Counted from the first letter of the stretch, positions 1-8,421 are shown. The stretch: 58,618 nucleotides of DNA from Flavobacterium sp. A45 (GCF_002001005.1 NZ_MUNX01000124.1:1-58618); one strand, 5' to 3'. The notes: generated by a model from the sequence alone, not told the origin. Translations and numbers: made by a program.

Positions 1-548
1 TCATAATTCTATAGTAAAACCAACGTTAGTTATTAATTCAGATTAGCAATGAGTTATTCACTGATTTATTAACCTAAAAAATGATTTTTTTGAGTGAATT
101 TGAAATTATTGTCGCTTCCGTTTTTATGGTTTTAAATTATATAATTTATTCGAAAACCATTTTAAAACACAAGCTAATAGATAAGATATTTGCAGAAAAT
201 GGTAATTGACAAAAAGTAACACCTAAAGGTTAAGTAAAAGATTTACAATCCCGCTACTTTACACAAGTACAATAACAGATGGTAATCTTTAAATATATAA
301 TCAACCAATGGTTTTATTGTGAAATTTATATGTTACTACAAAAAGTAAATGTTTTAATTTATAGACAAACCATTTAATAAAGTAATTTACGCTTTGTAAT
401 TACTTGTATTACATATACGTTAAGTATATAAAGTGCTTGAATATACTTTTGAAAATGTTCGAAAATGTTTTATTTTTGTTTATATCTATAGGGTACAAAC
501 AAAAATAAAAAGAGAAAGGCTAATCAAAATGATTAGCCTTTCTTTTTT
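1..548. other. AT-rich intergenic region, no gene seen
   Basis: No open reading frame of convincing length or composition is visible here. Two matches to the Bacteroidota -7 element occur on the plus strand (TACTTTTG at 445-452 and TATTTTTG at 472-479). A transcript from either would run at once into the hairpin at 513-543, so they may be chance matches in AT-rich DNA or drive only a short RNA. Confidence 0.5.
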
Positions 549-550
549 TT
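513..550. terminator. Bidirectional intrinsic terminator after the cvfB-like gene
   Basis: A perfect 14-bp stem (AGAAAGGCTAATCA at 513-526, its complement at 530-543) encloses a 3-nt loop. A run of T follows on the plus strand. On the minus strand the hairpin is followed by a T-rich tract (CTCTTTTTATTTTTG). It lies immediately past the stop codon of the minus-strand S1-domain gene. Confidence 0.8.
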
Positions 551-1403
551 ATTCCTTGACCAAATAGATTCCGTCTTCTTTAATCTCTATTAATTTTTCT
601 TTGTACAAAGCCCCGATGGCTTTTTTAAAGGTTTTCTTGCTCATCTTTAAAACCGTTTTAATGTCTTCTGGATGCGAATTATCCGTTAGACGCAAAAAAC
701 CTCTACTAGCTCTTAATTCGTCCAGAATTTTTTCTGCATTAGGCTCTATGCTTTGATACCCCTGAATTTGCAAGGAAACATCTATCTTGTTGTCAGGTCT
801 AATGTTCTTGATATAACCTCGCATACGATCTCCTGTACGGATTGCATCGTCATAAACTTCATCTTTATACAACAATCCTTTGTGTTGTTCATTGATGATT
901 ACATTGATTCCCAATTCTGTAATATGAGAAACAATAAGTTCCACTTCTTCTCCTTTTTCAACAGTAAGGTGATCGTTTTTCAAAAATTGGTTCAATTTAC
1001 TGGACGCCACCAAACGATTGGTTTTTTCATCCATATAAAGATACACAAGGTAGCGTTTTCCTTTTTCCATAGGACGAGCCTGCTCTTTGAAAGGAACCAA
1101 AATATCTTTCTCCATTCCCCAATCCATAAAAGCACCAATCTGATTGATATAATTCACACGCAAAAGAGCAAATTCATTCAGCAAAATATAAGGCTCCAAA
1201 GTTGTTGCTACTGGACGTTCTTCGTGATCCAAGTACACAAAAACAATAAGCTCCTCGCCTATTTCAAATTCATTGGGTACATATTTATTGGGCAAAAGTA
1301 TATCGTGTATTCCTTCTGGGTCTTTTTCTGGGTTACCCAAAAACAAACCCACTTTGGTATCACGCAATATTGTAAGCGTATTGTATTTTCCTATTTCAAT
1401 CAT
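549..1403 (-). CDS. cvfB: S1-domain RNA-binding protein, CvfB/YitL family
   Basis: The 284-residue protein has the CvfB layout: an N-terminal S1-like segment, a second S1 domain (about residues 65-135, starting LLRVNYINQIGAFMDWG), a third S1 domain (about 140-205, GEEVELIVSHITELGINV) and a C-terminal winged-helix-like domain (about 215-284, KMSKKTFKKAIGALYKEKLI). In Firmicutes CvfB binds RNA and affects virulence-factor expression; the role in flavobacteria is inferred only from the family. The frame is open upstream to 1433, but I chose the ATG at 1403 (MIEIGKYNTL) because family members start here and a promoter-like TACCTTTG lies 45 nt upstream. It is transcribed alone and ends at a strong hairpin. 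Confidence 0.85.
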   Translation of the reverse strand: MIEIGKYNTLTILRDTKVGLFLGNPEKDPEGIHDILLPNKYVPNEFEIGEELIVFVYLDHEERPVATTLEPYILLNEFALLRVNYINQIGAFMDWGMEKDILVPFKEQARPMEKGKRYLVYLYMDEKTNRLVASSKLNQFLKNDHLTVEKGEEVELIVSHITELGINVIINEQHKGLLYKDEVYDDAIRTGDRMRGYIKNIRPDNKIDVSLQIQGYQSIEPNAEKILDELRASRGFLRLTDNSHPEDIKTVLKMSKKTFKKAIGALYKEKLIEIKEDGIYLVKE

Positions 1404-1447
1404 TTTTATTGAGATTCTAAGTTGTATTTCCAACTAAGTTTAAGCCA

Positions 1448-1455
1448 CAAAGGTA
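1448..1455 (-). promoter_or_regulatory. -7 promoter element for the cvfB-like gene
   Basis: Read on the minus strand this is TACCTTTG, an exact match to the Bacteroidota -7 consensus TAnnTTTG, 45 nt upstream of the chosen ATG. No clear -33 TTTG is visible. Confidence 0.5.
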
Positions 1456-1497
1456 CAAACTTTGAAAATGGGAATATAAAAACATTATCAATAAAAA

Positions 1498-1518
1498 AAG
1501 CGTCTTTGTGAGACGCTT
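1498..1518 (-). terminator. Intrinsic terminator after the DUF2853 gene
   Basis: The stem AAGCGTCT / AGACGCTT (8 bp, loop 5 nt) is followed by seven T on the minus strand, about 20 bp beyond the DUF2853 stop codon. Confidence 0.75.
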
Positions 1519-1538
1519 ATTAAATGCTTGGTAAATTT

Positions 1539-1880
1539 TTAATTATAAGCACTTTCTCTTCCAAAATGCAGCGCCAATAAATAATAAACCACCGCTCTAT
1601 ATTTACTTTTATTTGATGTTCCATATTTTTCCAAAACAGCTTCAATTCCTTTTAGAAGTTCTGGACCATCCTTTAAACCTAATTTCTTGATTAAAAAATT
1701 ATTTTTTACGGTCGTAATTTCGGTTTGCTGAGTTCCGGCTATAATGGAAGAATCTGGATTATATATAGACGGGCCGCAACCTGTCGTCACTTTTGTCAAT
1801 AAATCCATATCTGGAGTAATCCCACATTTCTCTTTCAAATCGGCTGCATATTTTAAAATCAACACGTCTTTTGCACTCAT
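1539..1880 (-). CDS. DUF2853 family protein
   Basis: This 113-residue cytosolic protein has no signal peptide or membrane segment. It matches the small DUF2853 family by its length, the start MSAKDVLILKYAADLKEKCG and the C-terminal block KSKYRAVVYYLLALHFG. I know of no assigned function. It is monocistronic: a -7 element (TAAATTTG) lies at 1922-1929, and its own terminator follows the stop. The start is the ATG at 1880, since the next in-frame upstream region is AT-rich leader. Confidence 0.8.
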   Translation of the reverse strand: MSAKDVLILKYAADLKEKCGITPDMDLLTKVTTGCGPSIYNPDSSIIAGTQQTEITTVKNNFLIKKLGLKDGPELLKGIEAVLEKYGTSNKSKYRAVVYYLLALHFGRESAYN

Positions 1881-1921
1881 AAAAAATATATTTAAGGTTT
1901 TACTTTCTTTTATAACATCCT

Positions 1922-1929
1922 CAAATTTA
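1922..1929 (-). promoter_or_regulatory. -7 promoter element for the DUF2853 gene
   Basis: On the minus strand it reads TAAATTTG, matching TAnnTTTG, 42 nt upstream of the ATG. Confidence 0.5.
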
Positions 1930-2054
1930 GTAATTTATTATTAAAGTGTGCGATTTTTATTCAATATTTATTCATTAAATTTTGGCAACCAAATTAAAAT
2001 TTAATATTATAGCGGAAATCCTTTCTCCCGCTTATTTAAGTCCCAATAACACAA

Positions 2055-3716
2055 TCAGATCAGCTCTTTAAAATATTGCAATAAGATGGCATCATTATCC
2101 AATGTTGGTGTAAAAACTTCCAAGATACTTGGTTTATCATTTTGGCCATACAAAGAATTTAATCCTTTTAGTAAACTAACTTCATCATTGGCAGTAAAAT
2201 AATCCAACCCATACATTTTGGCAAGATGTTCTGCTGTCAAATTATGGAACGTTTCGAAGAAAGTATTAAAAACTGGAGTTTCTGAGTGACCTGGCAAAAT
2301 TCTAAAAATCCCCCCTCCTCCATTATTGATCAAAATGATTTTGAAATCTTTGGGAATATAATTGTTCCAAAGCGCATTACTGTCGTATAAAAATCCGATA
2401 TCTCCAGTAATAAAAACCGTCGGTTTGGTATTACCAATAGCCGCACCAATTGCCGTCGAAGTACTTCCATCAATACCGCTAGTCCCTCTATTACAAAATA
2501 CGTCGATCGATGGATATATCGGAATTAATTGGGCATATCGAATGGCCGAACTGTTACTTATCTGCAATTGGCTATTTTGCGGAAGACTCTCAATGACTTT
2601 CTCAAAAACCTTAAAATCCGTAAAGGGTATTTTGGAAAGATAGCTGTCGTGTTTTTCTTTGCGGAGTTTTCTAAGAACATCCAATTGAGAAAAATAACTA
2701 CTTTCAACTTTTGCAGTTAATGGTAAAAAAGCTTTGAAGAAATTATTGGGATCAACCTCAAAATGTTTCGTCAAGCAACCAAAAGTATCATACGCTCTCA
2801 ATGTATCAATATGCCAGTGGTGTTCGGGCTGGTACTTTCTCAAGAAAGCTTTAATACGTTTGGAAACTACCATTCCGCCAAAAGTGATTAAAATGCCTGG
2901 ACGGTAAGCTTCAAAATCTTCAGCCGTAAAAGGTGTGATTATAGTATCTATACTGGTAATGAAGCTTTCGTGGGACACATTCGAAGTATTTTCGGTCATA
3001 ACCGCTACTGATTCTTTTTGGGCTAAAGCTTCAATAGTGGCTTTAGAAATTGAATTAGGATCATTAACACCTATCAAAACCAATTTTCGGGTTGATTTGT
3101 TCCAAATATTCGCATATTGTTTTAACTCTTCTAGATCAACAGTCTGCGGTTCATTTGCGGAAGCAATAACCAAACTATTGACACTTAACTCCGAAACTGT
3201 TTCGTACAAAGGCTCTTCAAAAGGTGCGTTGATATGAACTGGTCCTTTTTTGCTAATCGCGGTATTAATAGCTTCATTTATTTTCAAGTCATTCTCCTCC
3301 GAAACTTCCTCTAATAAATTAGCATTGTACAAAGAATGATTGGCAAAAACGTTTTCTTGGCGAATGGTTTGTCCATCACCAATATCAATTTTACTCTGCG
3401 GTCTGTCTGCCGAAATCACAATGAGCGGAATCTGGCTATAGAACGCTTCCGCAAAAGCAGGATAATAGTTCAATAATGCCGAACCGGAAGTACAAACCAA
3501 AACGGTAGGTTTACGAGTTTGCTGGGCGATTCCCAACGCAAAAAAAGCCGCAGCACGCTCATCGGCAATACTGTAACACTGAAAAGCGGGATTACTGGCA
3601 AATCCAATGGTCAAAGGTGCGTTTCTTGAACCTGGAGAGATAATGATGTTGGTGATTCCTTTTGCTAAAAAAATTTGAAGTATGCTTTGTGCTAAAGGTA
3701 TTTTAGGGTATGTCAT
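2055..3716 (-). CDS. menD: 2-succinyl-5-enolpyruvyl-6-hydroxy-3-cyclohexene-1-carboxylate synthase (MenD)
   Basis: MenD is a thiamine-diphosphate enzyme that joins isochorismate and 2-oxoglutarate in menaquinone synthesis, the respiratory quinone of this phylum. The 553-residue length fits the family. The N-terminal TPP-binding/PYR domain carries ITNIIISPGSRNAPLTIG (about residues 20-37), with typical MenD RN and ISADRP motifs. The C-terminal domain has the diphosphate/Mg2+ motif GDIGFLYDSNALWNN (about residues 435-449). No other men genes adjoin it here. A TAACTTTG promoter element lies at 3779-3786, with a leader of tandem GTTTAA repeats between. Confidence 0.95.
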   Translation of the reverse strand: MTYPKIPLAQSILQIFLAKGITNIIISPGSRNAPLTIGFASNPAFQCYSIADERAAAFFALGIAQQTRKPTVLVCTSGSALLNYYPAFAEAFYSQIPLIVISADRPQSKIDIGDGQTIRQENVFANHSLYNANLLEEVSEENDLKINEAINTAISKKGPVHINAPFEEPLYETVSELSVNSLVIASANEPQTVDLEELKQYANIWNKSTRKLVLIGVNDPNSISKATIEALAQKESVAVMTENTSNVSHESFITSIDTIITPFTAEDFEAYRPGILITFGGMVVSKRIKAFLRKYQPEHHWHIDTLRAYDTFGCLTKHFEVDPNNFFKAFLPLTAKVESSYFSQLDVLRKLRKEKHDSYLSKIPFTDFKVFEKVIESLPQNSQLQISNSSAIRYAQLIPIYPSIDVFCNRGTSGIDGSTSTAIGAAIGNTKPTVFITGDIGFLYDSNALWNNYIPKDFKIILINNGGGGIFRILPGHSETPVFNTFFETFHNLTAEHLAKMYGLDYFTANDEVSLLKGLNSLYGQNDKPSILEVFTPTLDNDAILLQYFKELI

Positions 3717-3718
3717 TT

Positions 3719-3758
3719 AAAAGGTTTAAAAGTTTAACGTTTAAAAGTTTAAAAAACA
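3719..3758. repeat. Tandem GTTTAA-type low-complexity leader
   Basis: Four imperfect copies of GTTTAA(A)(A/C)G lie between the menD promoter element and its ATG. Similar clusters recur at 27562-27637, 28371-28399, 35583-35602 and 44662-44720, always between genes. Confidence 0.5.
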
Positions 3759-3778
3759 AAACTTCTAAAATTGTTTTG

Positions 3779-3786
3779 CAAAGTTA
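3779..3786 (-). promoter_or_regulatory. -7 promoter element for menD
   Basis: Minus-strand TAACTTTG matches TAnnTTTG, about 63 nt upstream of the menD ATG. Confidence 0.4.
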
Positions 3787-3829
3787 CAAAGTTGCCAAGC
3801 CATTTCTGCTGATTTTGGTCAGATTTTCA

Positions 3830-3837
3830 TAATTTTG
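3830..3837 (+). promoter_or_regulatory. -7 promoter element for the GNAT gene
   Basis: TAATTTTG matches the Bacteroidota -7 consensus and ends 18 nt before the ATG at 3856. Confidence 0.5.
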
Positions 3838-3855
3838 GTCAACAAATAATTACAG

Positions 3856-4353
3856 ATGAAAATCAAATTAAGACCTTATCAAACCGAGGACACTCAAGCT
3901 ATTTTAGACATTATCAATTATAATATTCTAAATTCGACTGCCTTATACGATTATAACATTCGGACTTACGAACAGCAAAAAGCAATTTTAGAAGAAAAAA
4001 TCAACAAACATTTCCCCGTAATTGTTGCTGTAGAGGATGGAAAAGTGGTTGGTTTTGGGATGTACAGCGAATTCAGATTCCGAGAAGCATACAAATATAC
4101 TGTCGAACATTCTGTTTATGTGGAAAATGCCCATCACGGAAAAGGAATCGGAAAACTATTGCTGTATGAATTAATCCAATTGGCAAAACAGCAAAATCTC
4201 CATACAATGATTGCCGTAATAGACGCCGAAAATCAAAGCAGTATAGATTTTCATGAAAAATTTGGTTTCAAAACCGTGGGAATTATCAAAGAATCTGGCT
4301 ATAAATTTGACCGGTGGCTGCATTCGGTTTTTATGCAATTGATATTGGAATAA
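3856..4353 (+). CDS. GNAT N-acetyltransferase, phosphinothricin acetyltransferase-like
   Basis: The 165-residue single-domain protein has the GNAT fold. The acetyl-CoA pyrophosphate-binding motif A is HHGKGIGKLLLYELI (about residues 95-110), followed by the motif B-like DAENQSSIDFHEKFGFKTVG (about 120-140). The overall pattern (RPYQTEDTQAILDIIN start, GFKTVG near the end) is that of the phosphinothricin/methionine-sulfoximine acetyltransferase branch, which acetylates free amino groups of small molecules. The natural substrate cannot be read from the sequence. It is a single gene with its own promoter element, divergent from menD. Confidence 0.85.
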   Translation: MKIKLRPYQTEDTQAILDIINYNILNSTALYDYNIRTYEQQKAILEEKINKHFPVIVAVEDGKVVGFGMYSEFRFREAYKYTVEHSVYVENAHHGKGIGKLLLYELIQLAKQQNLHTMIAVIDAENQSSIDFHEKFGFKTVGIIKESGYKFDRWLHSVFMQLILE

Positions 4354-4380
4354 AACTTAATATATAAGTCTAAAAAAGTA

Positions 4381-4477
4381 AACACAAATTTTCATGAATT
4401 GCCACGAATTAATTCGTGAAATTATTACACGATGCAAATTACCGCATTGATTCGTGTAAATTAGTGCAATTCGTGTT
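4381..4477. repeat. Inverted-repeat extragenic element with CACGAATT palindrome
   Basis: This stretch of about 97 bp between the GNAT and dus genes contains a perfect 16-bp palindrome (CACGAATTAATTCGTG, 4403-4418). Its ends are partial inverted repeats of each other (AACACAAATT... at the left, ...AATTCGTGTT at the right), and the word ATTCGTG recurs. It resembles palindromic repeats commonly scattered between flavobacterial genes; the resemblance is from memory. Confidence 0.5.
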
Positions 4478-4541
4478 CAAACTTAACCTCCACATCTCAA
4501 AACATAATTACGCTAACAAAACATTACCACATAAAGAATAG

Positions 4542-4549
4542 TATCTTTG
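4542..4549 (+). promoter_or_regulatory. -7 promoter element for the dus gene; fixes the start codon
   Basis: TATCTTTG matches TAnnTTTG exactly. It ends 15 nt before the ATG at 4565 and overlaps the TTG at 4547, so the TTG cannot be the start and the leader is very short. Confidence 0.65.
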
Positions 4550-4564
4550 CATTTTACAAATACT

Positions 4565-5512
4565 ATGAGTTTCACACTGCTTTCTTCCCCTTTGCAAGGA
4601 TTTACCGATTTTCGTTTTAGAAATGCCCAAAATAAATATTTTGGAGGAATAGACACTTTTTATTCTCCATACATCCGTTTGAACGGAAAATTGGTCATAA
4701 AATCATCTTACGAACGTGATTTGCTTCCCGAAAATAATTCTGAATTGGAAGTAATTCCACAGGTGATTACCAATGATGCAGAGGAGTTTTTATTTGTTGC
4801 CAAGTATGTGCAACAATTGGGTTATAAAGAACTGAACTGGAATCTGGGCTGTCCGTATCCAATGGTTACCAAATCCGGCATGGGATCCGGTCTTATCAGC
4901 AATACCGAAAAAATAAATCATATCCTGGACAGAGCACATTCTGAAACCGATATTATTGTTTCTATGAAAATGCGTTTGGGCTACGACACCACCGAAGAAA
5001 TTCTCGATGTTCTACCTATTTTAGACCAATACCCAATTAAAAATATTGCCATTCATGCCCGCATCGGGAAACAGCTTTATAAAGGCGGTGTTCACTTAGA
5101 TGCTTTTCAGCAATGCATTGACAATACTAAACACAAATTATATTATAACGGAGATATCACTTCGGTTACTAAATTTAAGGAAATGCAGGAACGTTTCCCT
5201 TCAATTGACCATTGGATGATAGGAAGAGGCTTGATTGCCGATCCTTTTTTGCCAAGTATGATCAAAAGCAATACTACAGAATATCCTAAAAACAAAATGG
5301 AATTGTTCAGTGCTTTTCATGATACACTTTATGAAGGATACAGCGAATCTTTGTCTGGACAGACCCATATTCTATTGAAAATGCATCATTTATGGGAATA
5401 CTTTTCGGTCATATTTTCCAATCCGCACAAAGTCCATAAAAATATTAAAAAATCCAAAAGCATCAAGAATTACGAAGCAACCGTTAAGGAAGTAATCGCT
5501 AAAGAGAAGTAA
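4565..5512 (+). CDS. tRNA-dihydrouridine synthase family protein
   Basis: This FMN-dependent TIM-barrel enzyme reduces specific uridines in tRNA to dihydrouridine. The 315 residues show the family signatures in order: PLQGFTDFRFR at the N-terminus, NLGCPYPMVTKSGMGSGL with the catalytic-site cysteine (about residue 95), MKMRLGYD, IHARIGKQLYKG, and GRGLIADP near the FMN phosphate site. It is closer to the short DusC-like branch than to DusB; which uridine it modifies is not decidable here. The ATG at 4565 is chosen because the promoter overlaps the upstream TTG. Confidence 0.88.
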   Translation: MSFTLLSSPLQGFTDFRFRNAQNKYFGGIDTFYSPYIRLNGKLVIKSSYERDLLPENNSELEVIPQVITNDAEEFLFVAKYVQQLGYKELNWNLGCPYPMVTKSGMGSGLISNTEKINHILDRAHSETDIIVSMKMRLGYDTTEEILDVLPILDQYPIKNIAIHARIGKQLYKGGVHLDAFQQCIDNTKHKLYYNGDITSVTKFKEMQERFPSIDHWMIGRGLIADPFLPSMIKSNTTEYPKNKMELFSAFHDTLYEGYSESLSGQTHILLKMHHLWEYFSVIFSNPHKVHKNIKKSKSIKNYEATVKEVIAKEK

Positions 5513-5547
5513 CCTACTTTTTTTAGTGTGTCTACTTTACAGTGTTC

Positions 5548-5598
5548 CGCACAAAACAAAAAAAAAAAGGAGCCTGTCGCTAGCAAAAACAGACTCCA
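5548..5598 (-). terminator. Strong minus-strand intrinsic terminator
   Basis: On the minus strand GGAGTCTGT pairs with ACAGGCTCC (one mismatch) around a loop, followed by about ten consecutive T. The orientation shows that something is transcribed on the minus strand here, which supports the small gene at 5631-5852. Confidence 0.7.
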
Positions 5599-5630
5599 CA
5601 ACAAACAAATTAAATTATAAAATTTAAAAG

Positions 5631-5852
5631 TTATCGATAATTAATCCTTTTGGGCAAAAAGGGGGTTGGGCGTAAAATGAATTTCTTCAACTGAGGTGAG
5701 TTCATTTTGTAATCTAAATTTGGTGCAGATTCATACAAAAAAATTCCTTTTTTAGTTTGAAAACCAATACAATCTACAGTATTATTTTTTTGCAAACATA
5801 ATACCCTTACTTTTGAAAAATTTCTTTTCCCGTGTAATCGAAATAACTTCAT
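5631..5852 (-). CDS. Small hypothetical protein (73 aa)
   Basis: I do not recognise this 73-residue basic protein (start MKLFRLHGKRNFSKVRVL, end PFLPKRINYR). It has no signal peptide or membrane span. The case for a real gene is the well-formed terminator just past its stop on the same strand and reasonable amino-acid use. The case against is the small size and the lack of a clear promoter or ribosome-binding site. It could instead be part of a non-coding transcript ending at the same terminator. Confidence 0.35.
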   Translation of the reverse strand: MKLFRLHGKRNFSKVRVLCLQKNNTVDCIGFQTKKGIFLYESAPNLDYKMNSPQLKKFILRPTPFLPKRINYR

Positions 5853-6453
5853 TTGTAATTATAAACTCGATCTTTTTAAACACCAAAACTATTAACTATA
5901 CTCGTTTTTTTATGTCAAAACACCCAATTTATTAGTATTCGCATGACTTTGAGTTGTGGTATTTAGCACATACGCATTTCAATTGGGTGTCCGTACACAT
6001 CAATAATTTTCTCTTTACGGTTTAATCACAAACTTACAAGCTCATTAAAGCTGTTGTTATAATCCAGTCTTTACTGCTTTCCTTTCTGAAAGGTTTAGGG
6101 AAATAAAATGGACTATTTTATATTGTTTTTGGTATTAAATACTTGCCAAGCGCATTTTTGTATTAGGCTAAGAGAATTCTACAACCAAATGCCTTTTACT
6201 TACTTCTTAGGGAAGTCCAAATTTTGTTTTTTTCATTTTATTATAATTTAAAAGGTTACTAAGACATTTACGCAATTGGATTGCTTTTGGTTTCAAAAAA
6301 ATTAAAAAAAACACAATTACCACAAATAGCTGATTTACAATATTTTAAATATTAAATCATAAAAAAAATACCTTTCTTCATTTCAATACATTTGAAAAAT
6401 GTCAGTAATTAAGATGAATTGTATATGTTTGTACGACACTAATCCAAGCCATC
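5853..6453. other. 600-bp gene-free region with one long inverted repeat
   Basis: No credible gene is visible on either strand. The notable structure is a 10-bp perfect inverted repeat, ACACCCAATT at 5920-5929 and its complement at 5981-5990, with a 51-nt interior. It lies upstream of the 73-aa gene on the minus strand and could be a leader structure or operator pair. The right end holds the promoter of the ECF sigma gene. Confidence 0.5.
6424..6431 (+). promoter_or_regulatory. -7 promoter element for the ECF sigma operon
   Basis: TATGTTTG matches TAnnTTTG, 22 nt before the ATG at 6454. This is the housekeeping-type element rather than an obvious autoregulated ECF promoter. Confidence 0.5.
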
Positions 6454-6984
6454 ATGACCCAAGAAGAGTTATTAGTTTTAATTTATGAAAAGGACGAAAA
6501 AGCTTTTACACATCTATACGATATGTATTCTAAAAGTTTGTTTGCTGTCATCAATACTTTAGTCAAAAATAGAGAAGAATCCGAAGATGTTTTACAAGAA
6601 GTTTTTGTAAAAATTTGGAAAAACATTGATTCCTATCACGAAAGCAAAGGGCGTTTTTATACCTGGATTGTCAATATTGCCCGCAATACTTCTATAGATA
6701 AATTACGGTCTAAGAATTTCAATAACAGTCAAAAAAACCTTTCTTCCGATAATTTCGTAAATCTATTAGACGACAGCAACAAGCTATCACATAAAATTGA
6801 TGCTATTGGAATTCAGGAATTTGTAAAAAAACTGAAACCCAAGTGTATTCAAATTATCGATTTGCTATTCTTTAAAGGATATACACAGCAGGAAGCATCA
6901 GAAGAATTGGCTATTCCATTGGGAACTGTCAAAACGCAAAACAGAAATTGTATTAACGATTTACGTCTTTATTTAAAATTATAA
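6454..6984 (+). CDS. RNA polymerase sigma factor, ECF family
   Basis: The 176-residue protein has the two ECF domains. Sigma region 2 is at about residues 20-90 (EESEDVLQEVFVKIWKNI, then GRFYTWIVNIARNTSIDKLR). Sigma region 4 is at about 125-175, with the helix-turn-helix GYTQQEASEELAIPLGTVKT. It should direct RNA polymerase to a small regulon under control of the next gene, a membrane anti-sigma factor whose start overlaps this stop by one base (TAATG). The inducing signal is not evident, but the anti-sigma architecture points to an envelope or redox cue. Confidence 0.92.
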   Translation: MTQEELLVLIYEKDEKAFTHLYDMYSKSLFAVINTLVKNREESEDVLQEVFVKIWKNIDSYHESKGRFYTWIVNIARNTSIDKLRSKNFNNSQKNLSSDNFVNLLDDSNKLSHKIDAIGIQEFVKKLKPKCIQIIDLLFFKGYTQQEASEELAIPLGTVKTQNRNCINDLRLYLKL

Positions 6985-7772
6985 TGGATACAAAACAATA
7001 CATAGACTCCGGAATTTTAGAACTTTATGTTTATGGTTTACTCAGTGAAACCGAAAACTTAGAGATTTCGGCTTTGGCAAAAGAACACAGTGAAATAAAT
7101 GACGAAATTATTTCGATAGAGAAAGCTATTGTTGCTTTATCTTCAACTTTTTCTCCATTTCATTCGGTAGCCAATTATGAAAAAATTAAAGCCAAATTAG
7201 AGCTGAAACACGGGAAAGTAATTGATATCAAGCCAGAAAAATCAAGATATTCATACATTGGCTGGGCTGCTGCTTTAATTTTATTAATGGGAATTGGATA
7301 CCAATACCAACAGCTTAATAAAACTAATAATCAAGTTGTTGAAATAAGTTCAGAAAAAGAAAATCTGATCAAAACAGTAGATTCATTAGGTATAAAAAAC
7401 AAAACTATCGAAACGAGTCTGGCTGTTATTCGTGATCCAAAAAACACGGTGATAACATTAGGAGGACAAGCTGTCTCCCCTACTTCATCTGCAAAGATAT
7501 ATTGGAACAAAGAAACCAAGGTTGTTTATGTAGATGCTTCTGGATTACCTAAACCACCAAAAGGAAAAGTATACCAAGTTTGGGCATTAAAATTAGCACC
7601 TGTCCTAACACCTACAAGTATTGGTTTATTAGCAAATTTTGATGCCAATGACCAAAAATTATTCGCGGTTAGCGACACTGGTTATGCAGAAGCTTTCGGA
7701 ATAACATTGGAACCAGAAGGTGGAAGCACTTCACCTACAATGGAACAATTGTACACATTAGGAAAAGTTTAA
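6984..7772 (+). CDS. Anti-sigma factor, RskA/anti-sigma-K type
   Basis: The 262-residue membrane protein has an N-terminal cytoplasmic part (residues 1-85, start DSGILELYVYGLLSETE, typical of the anti-sigma-K N-terminus), one transmembrane helix (about 88-107, YIGWAAALILLMGIGYQY), a short coiled linker, and an extracytoplasmic RskA-like domain (about 145-262, KGKVYQVWALKLAPVLTPTSIG). The classical H-x3-C-x2-C zinc motif is absent. It is translationally coupled to the sigma gene, so it should bind and hold that sigma factor at the membrane. Confidence 0.9.
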   Translation: MDTKQYIDSGILELYVYGLLSETENLEISALAKEHSEINDEIISIEKAIVALSSTFSPFHSVANYEKIKAKLELKHGKVIDIKPEKSRYSYIGWAAALILLMGIGYQYQQLNKTNNQVVEISSEKENLIKTVDSLGIKNKTIETSLAVIRDPKNTVITLGGQAVSPTSSAKIYWNKETKVVYVDASGLPKPPKGKVYQVWALKLAPVLTPTSIGLLANFDANDQKLFAVSDTGYAEAFGITLEPEGGSTSPTMEQLYTLGKV

Positions 7773-7820
7773 ATTAAGACTTTCTTTTGGTAAGCTAATT
7801 TTGCTATTTTCATCACACAA

Positions 7821-7850
7821 AAAAAGAGTTTGCTTAGCAAACTCTTTTTT
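7821..7850. terminator. Bidirectional terminator between the anti-sigma and glutathione peroxidase genes
   Basis: The sequence AAAAAGAGTTTGCT T AGCAAACTCTTTTT forms a long perfect hairpin. T-runs leave on both strands, so it ends the two convergent transcripts. Confidence 0.85.
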
Positions 7851-7875
7851 TTTTTAACTGATTAGATACTGAAAT

Positions 7876-8421
7876 CTATGCCTTAATCCAATTTACCACT
7901 TCTGGATCAGTTGGTAATGTTTTTGGCGAAATTACTTTTTCCAATTCTCCTTTTTCATTGATAAGGTATTTTTGAAAATTCCATTTTACCTCTGAATCTT
8001 CCAGTCCGTTTTTAGATTTTTGGGTCAAAAATTGGTAAATGGTGCACATATCATCTCCTTTTACCGAAACTTTATCCATCATAGGAAAGGTAACTCCATA
8101 ATTCAATTGACAGAAAGTTGCAATTTCTTCATTAGTTCCGGGTTCCTGCGAAGCAAAATTATTGGCTGGAAAACCAACAATCACAAAACCTTTGGCTGAA
8201 TATTCTTTATACAAAGCCTCTAAATCCTTGTATTGGGGTGTTAATCCACATTTTGAAGCGGTATTTACAATCATTATTTTCTTGCCCTTTAGAGTAGCAA
8301 AATCAAAAGTTTTTCCGGATAAATCTTCTACTTTAAATTGATAAATGTTTTGTTTCACCTGTGCTTGAATTTGGATACTAAAAAGGAACATTGCGCAGAT
8401 CGCGATTACTATTTTTTTCAT
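7876..8421 (-). CDS. Glutathione peroxidase family protein (exported, Cys type)
   Basis: The 181-residue protein starts with a signal peptide (MKKIVIAICAMFLFSIQIQA, cleavage near residue 20), so it acts in the periplasm or as an exported protein. Family motifs are NTASKCGLTPQY with the peroxidatic cysteine (about residue 58; Cys, not selenocysteine), GFPANNFASQEPGTNEEI with the glutamine, and VKWNFQKYLI with the Trp-Asn pair of the active-site tetrad. Bacterial Cys-type members generally use thioredoxin and reduce hydroperoxides. It is monocistronic between two strong hairpins. Confidence 0.92.
   Translation of the reverse strand: MKKIVIAICAMFLFSIQIQAQVKQNIYQFKVEDLSGKTFDFATLKGKKIMIVNTASKCGLTPQYKDLEALYKEYSAKGFVIVGFPANNFASQEPGTNEEIATFCQLNYGVTFPMMDKVSVKGDDMCTIYQFLTQKSKNGLEDSEVKWNFQKYLINEKGELEKVISPKTLPTDPEVVNWIKA

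Noticed and set aside
1..512. Origin or attachment site in the AT-rich left edge
   Set aside because: No DnaA-box cluster, direct repeats or integrase gene are visible.
753..1412. 219-codon frame on the plus strand opposite the cvfB-like gene
   Set aside because: It lies entirely antisense to a clear CvfB-family gene and its translation is rich in Phe, Ile and His with no domain; it is a shadow frame.
5920..5990. Known riboswitch in the gap before the ECF sigma gene
   Set aside because: Only one 10-bp dyad is found, on the side of the small minus-strand gene, and none of the riboswitch cores I know is recognisable.
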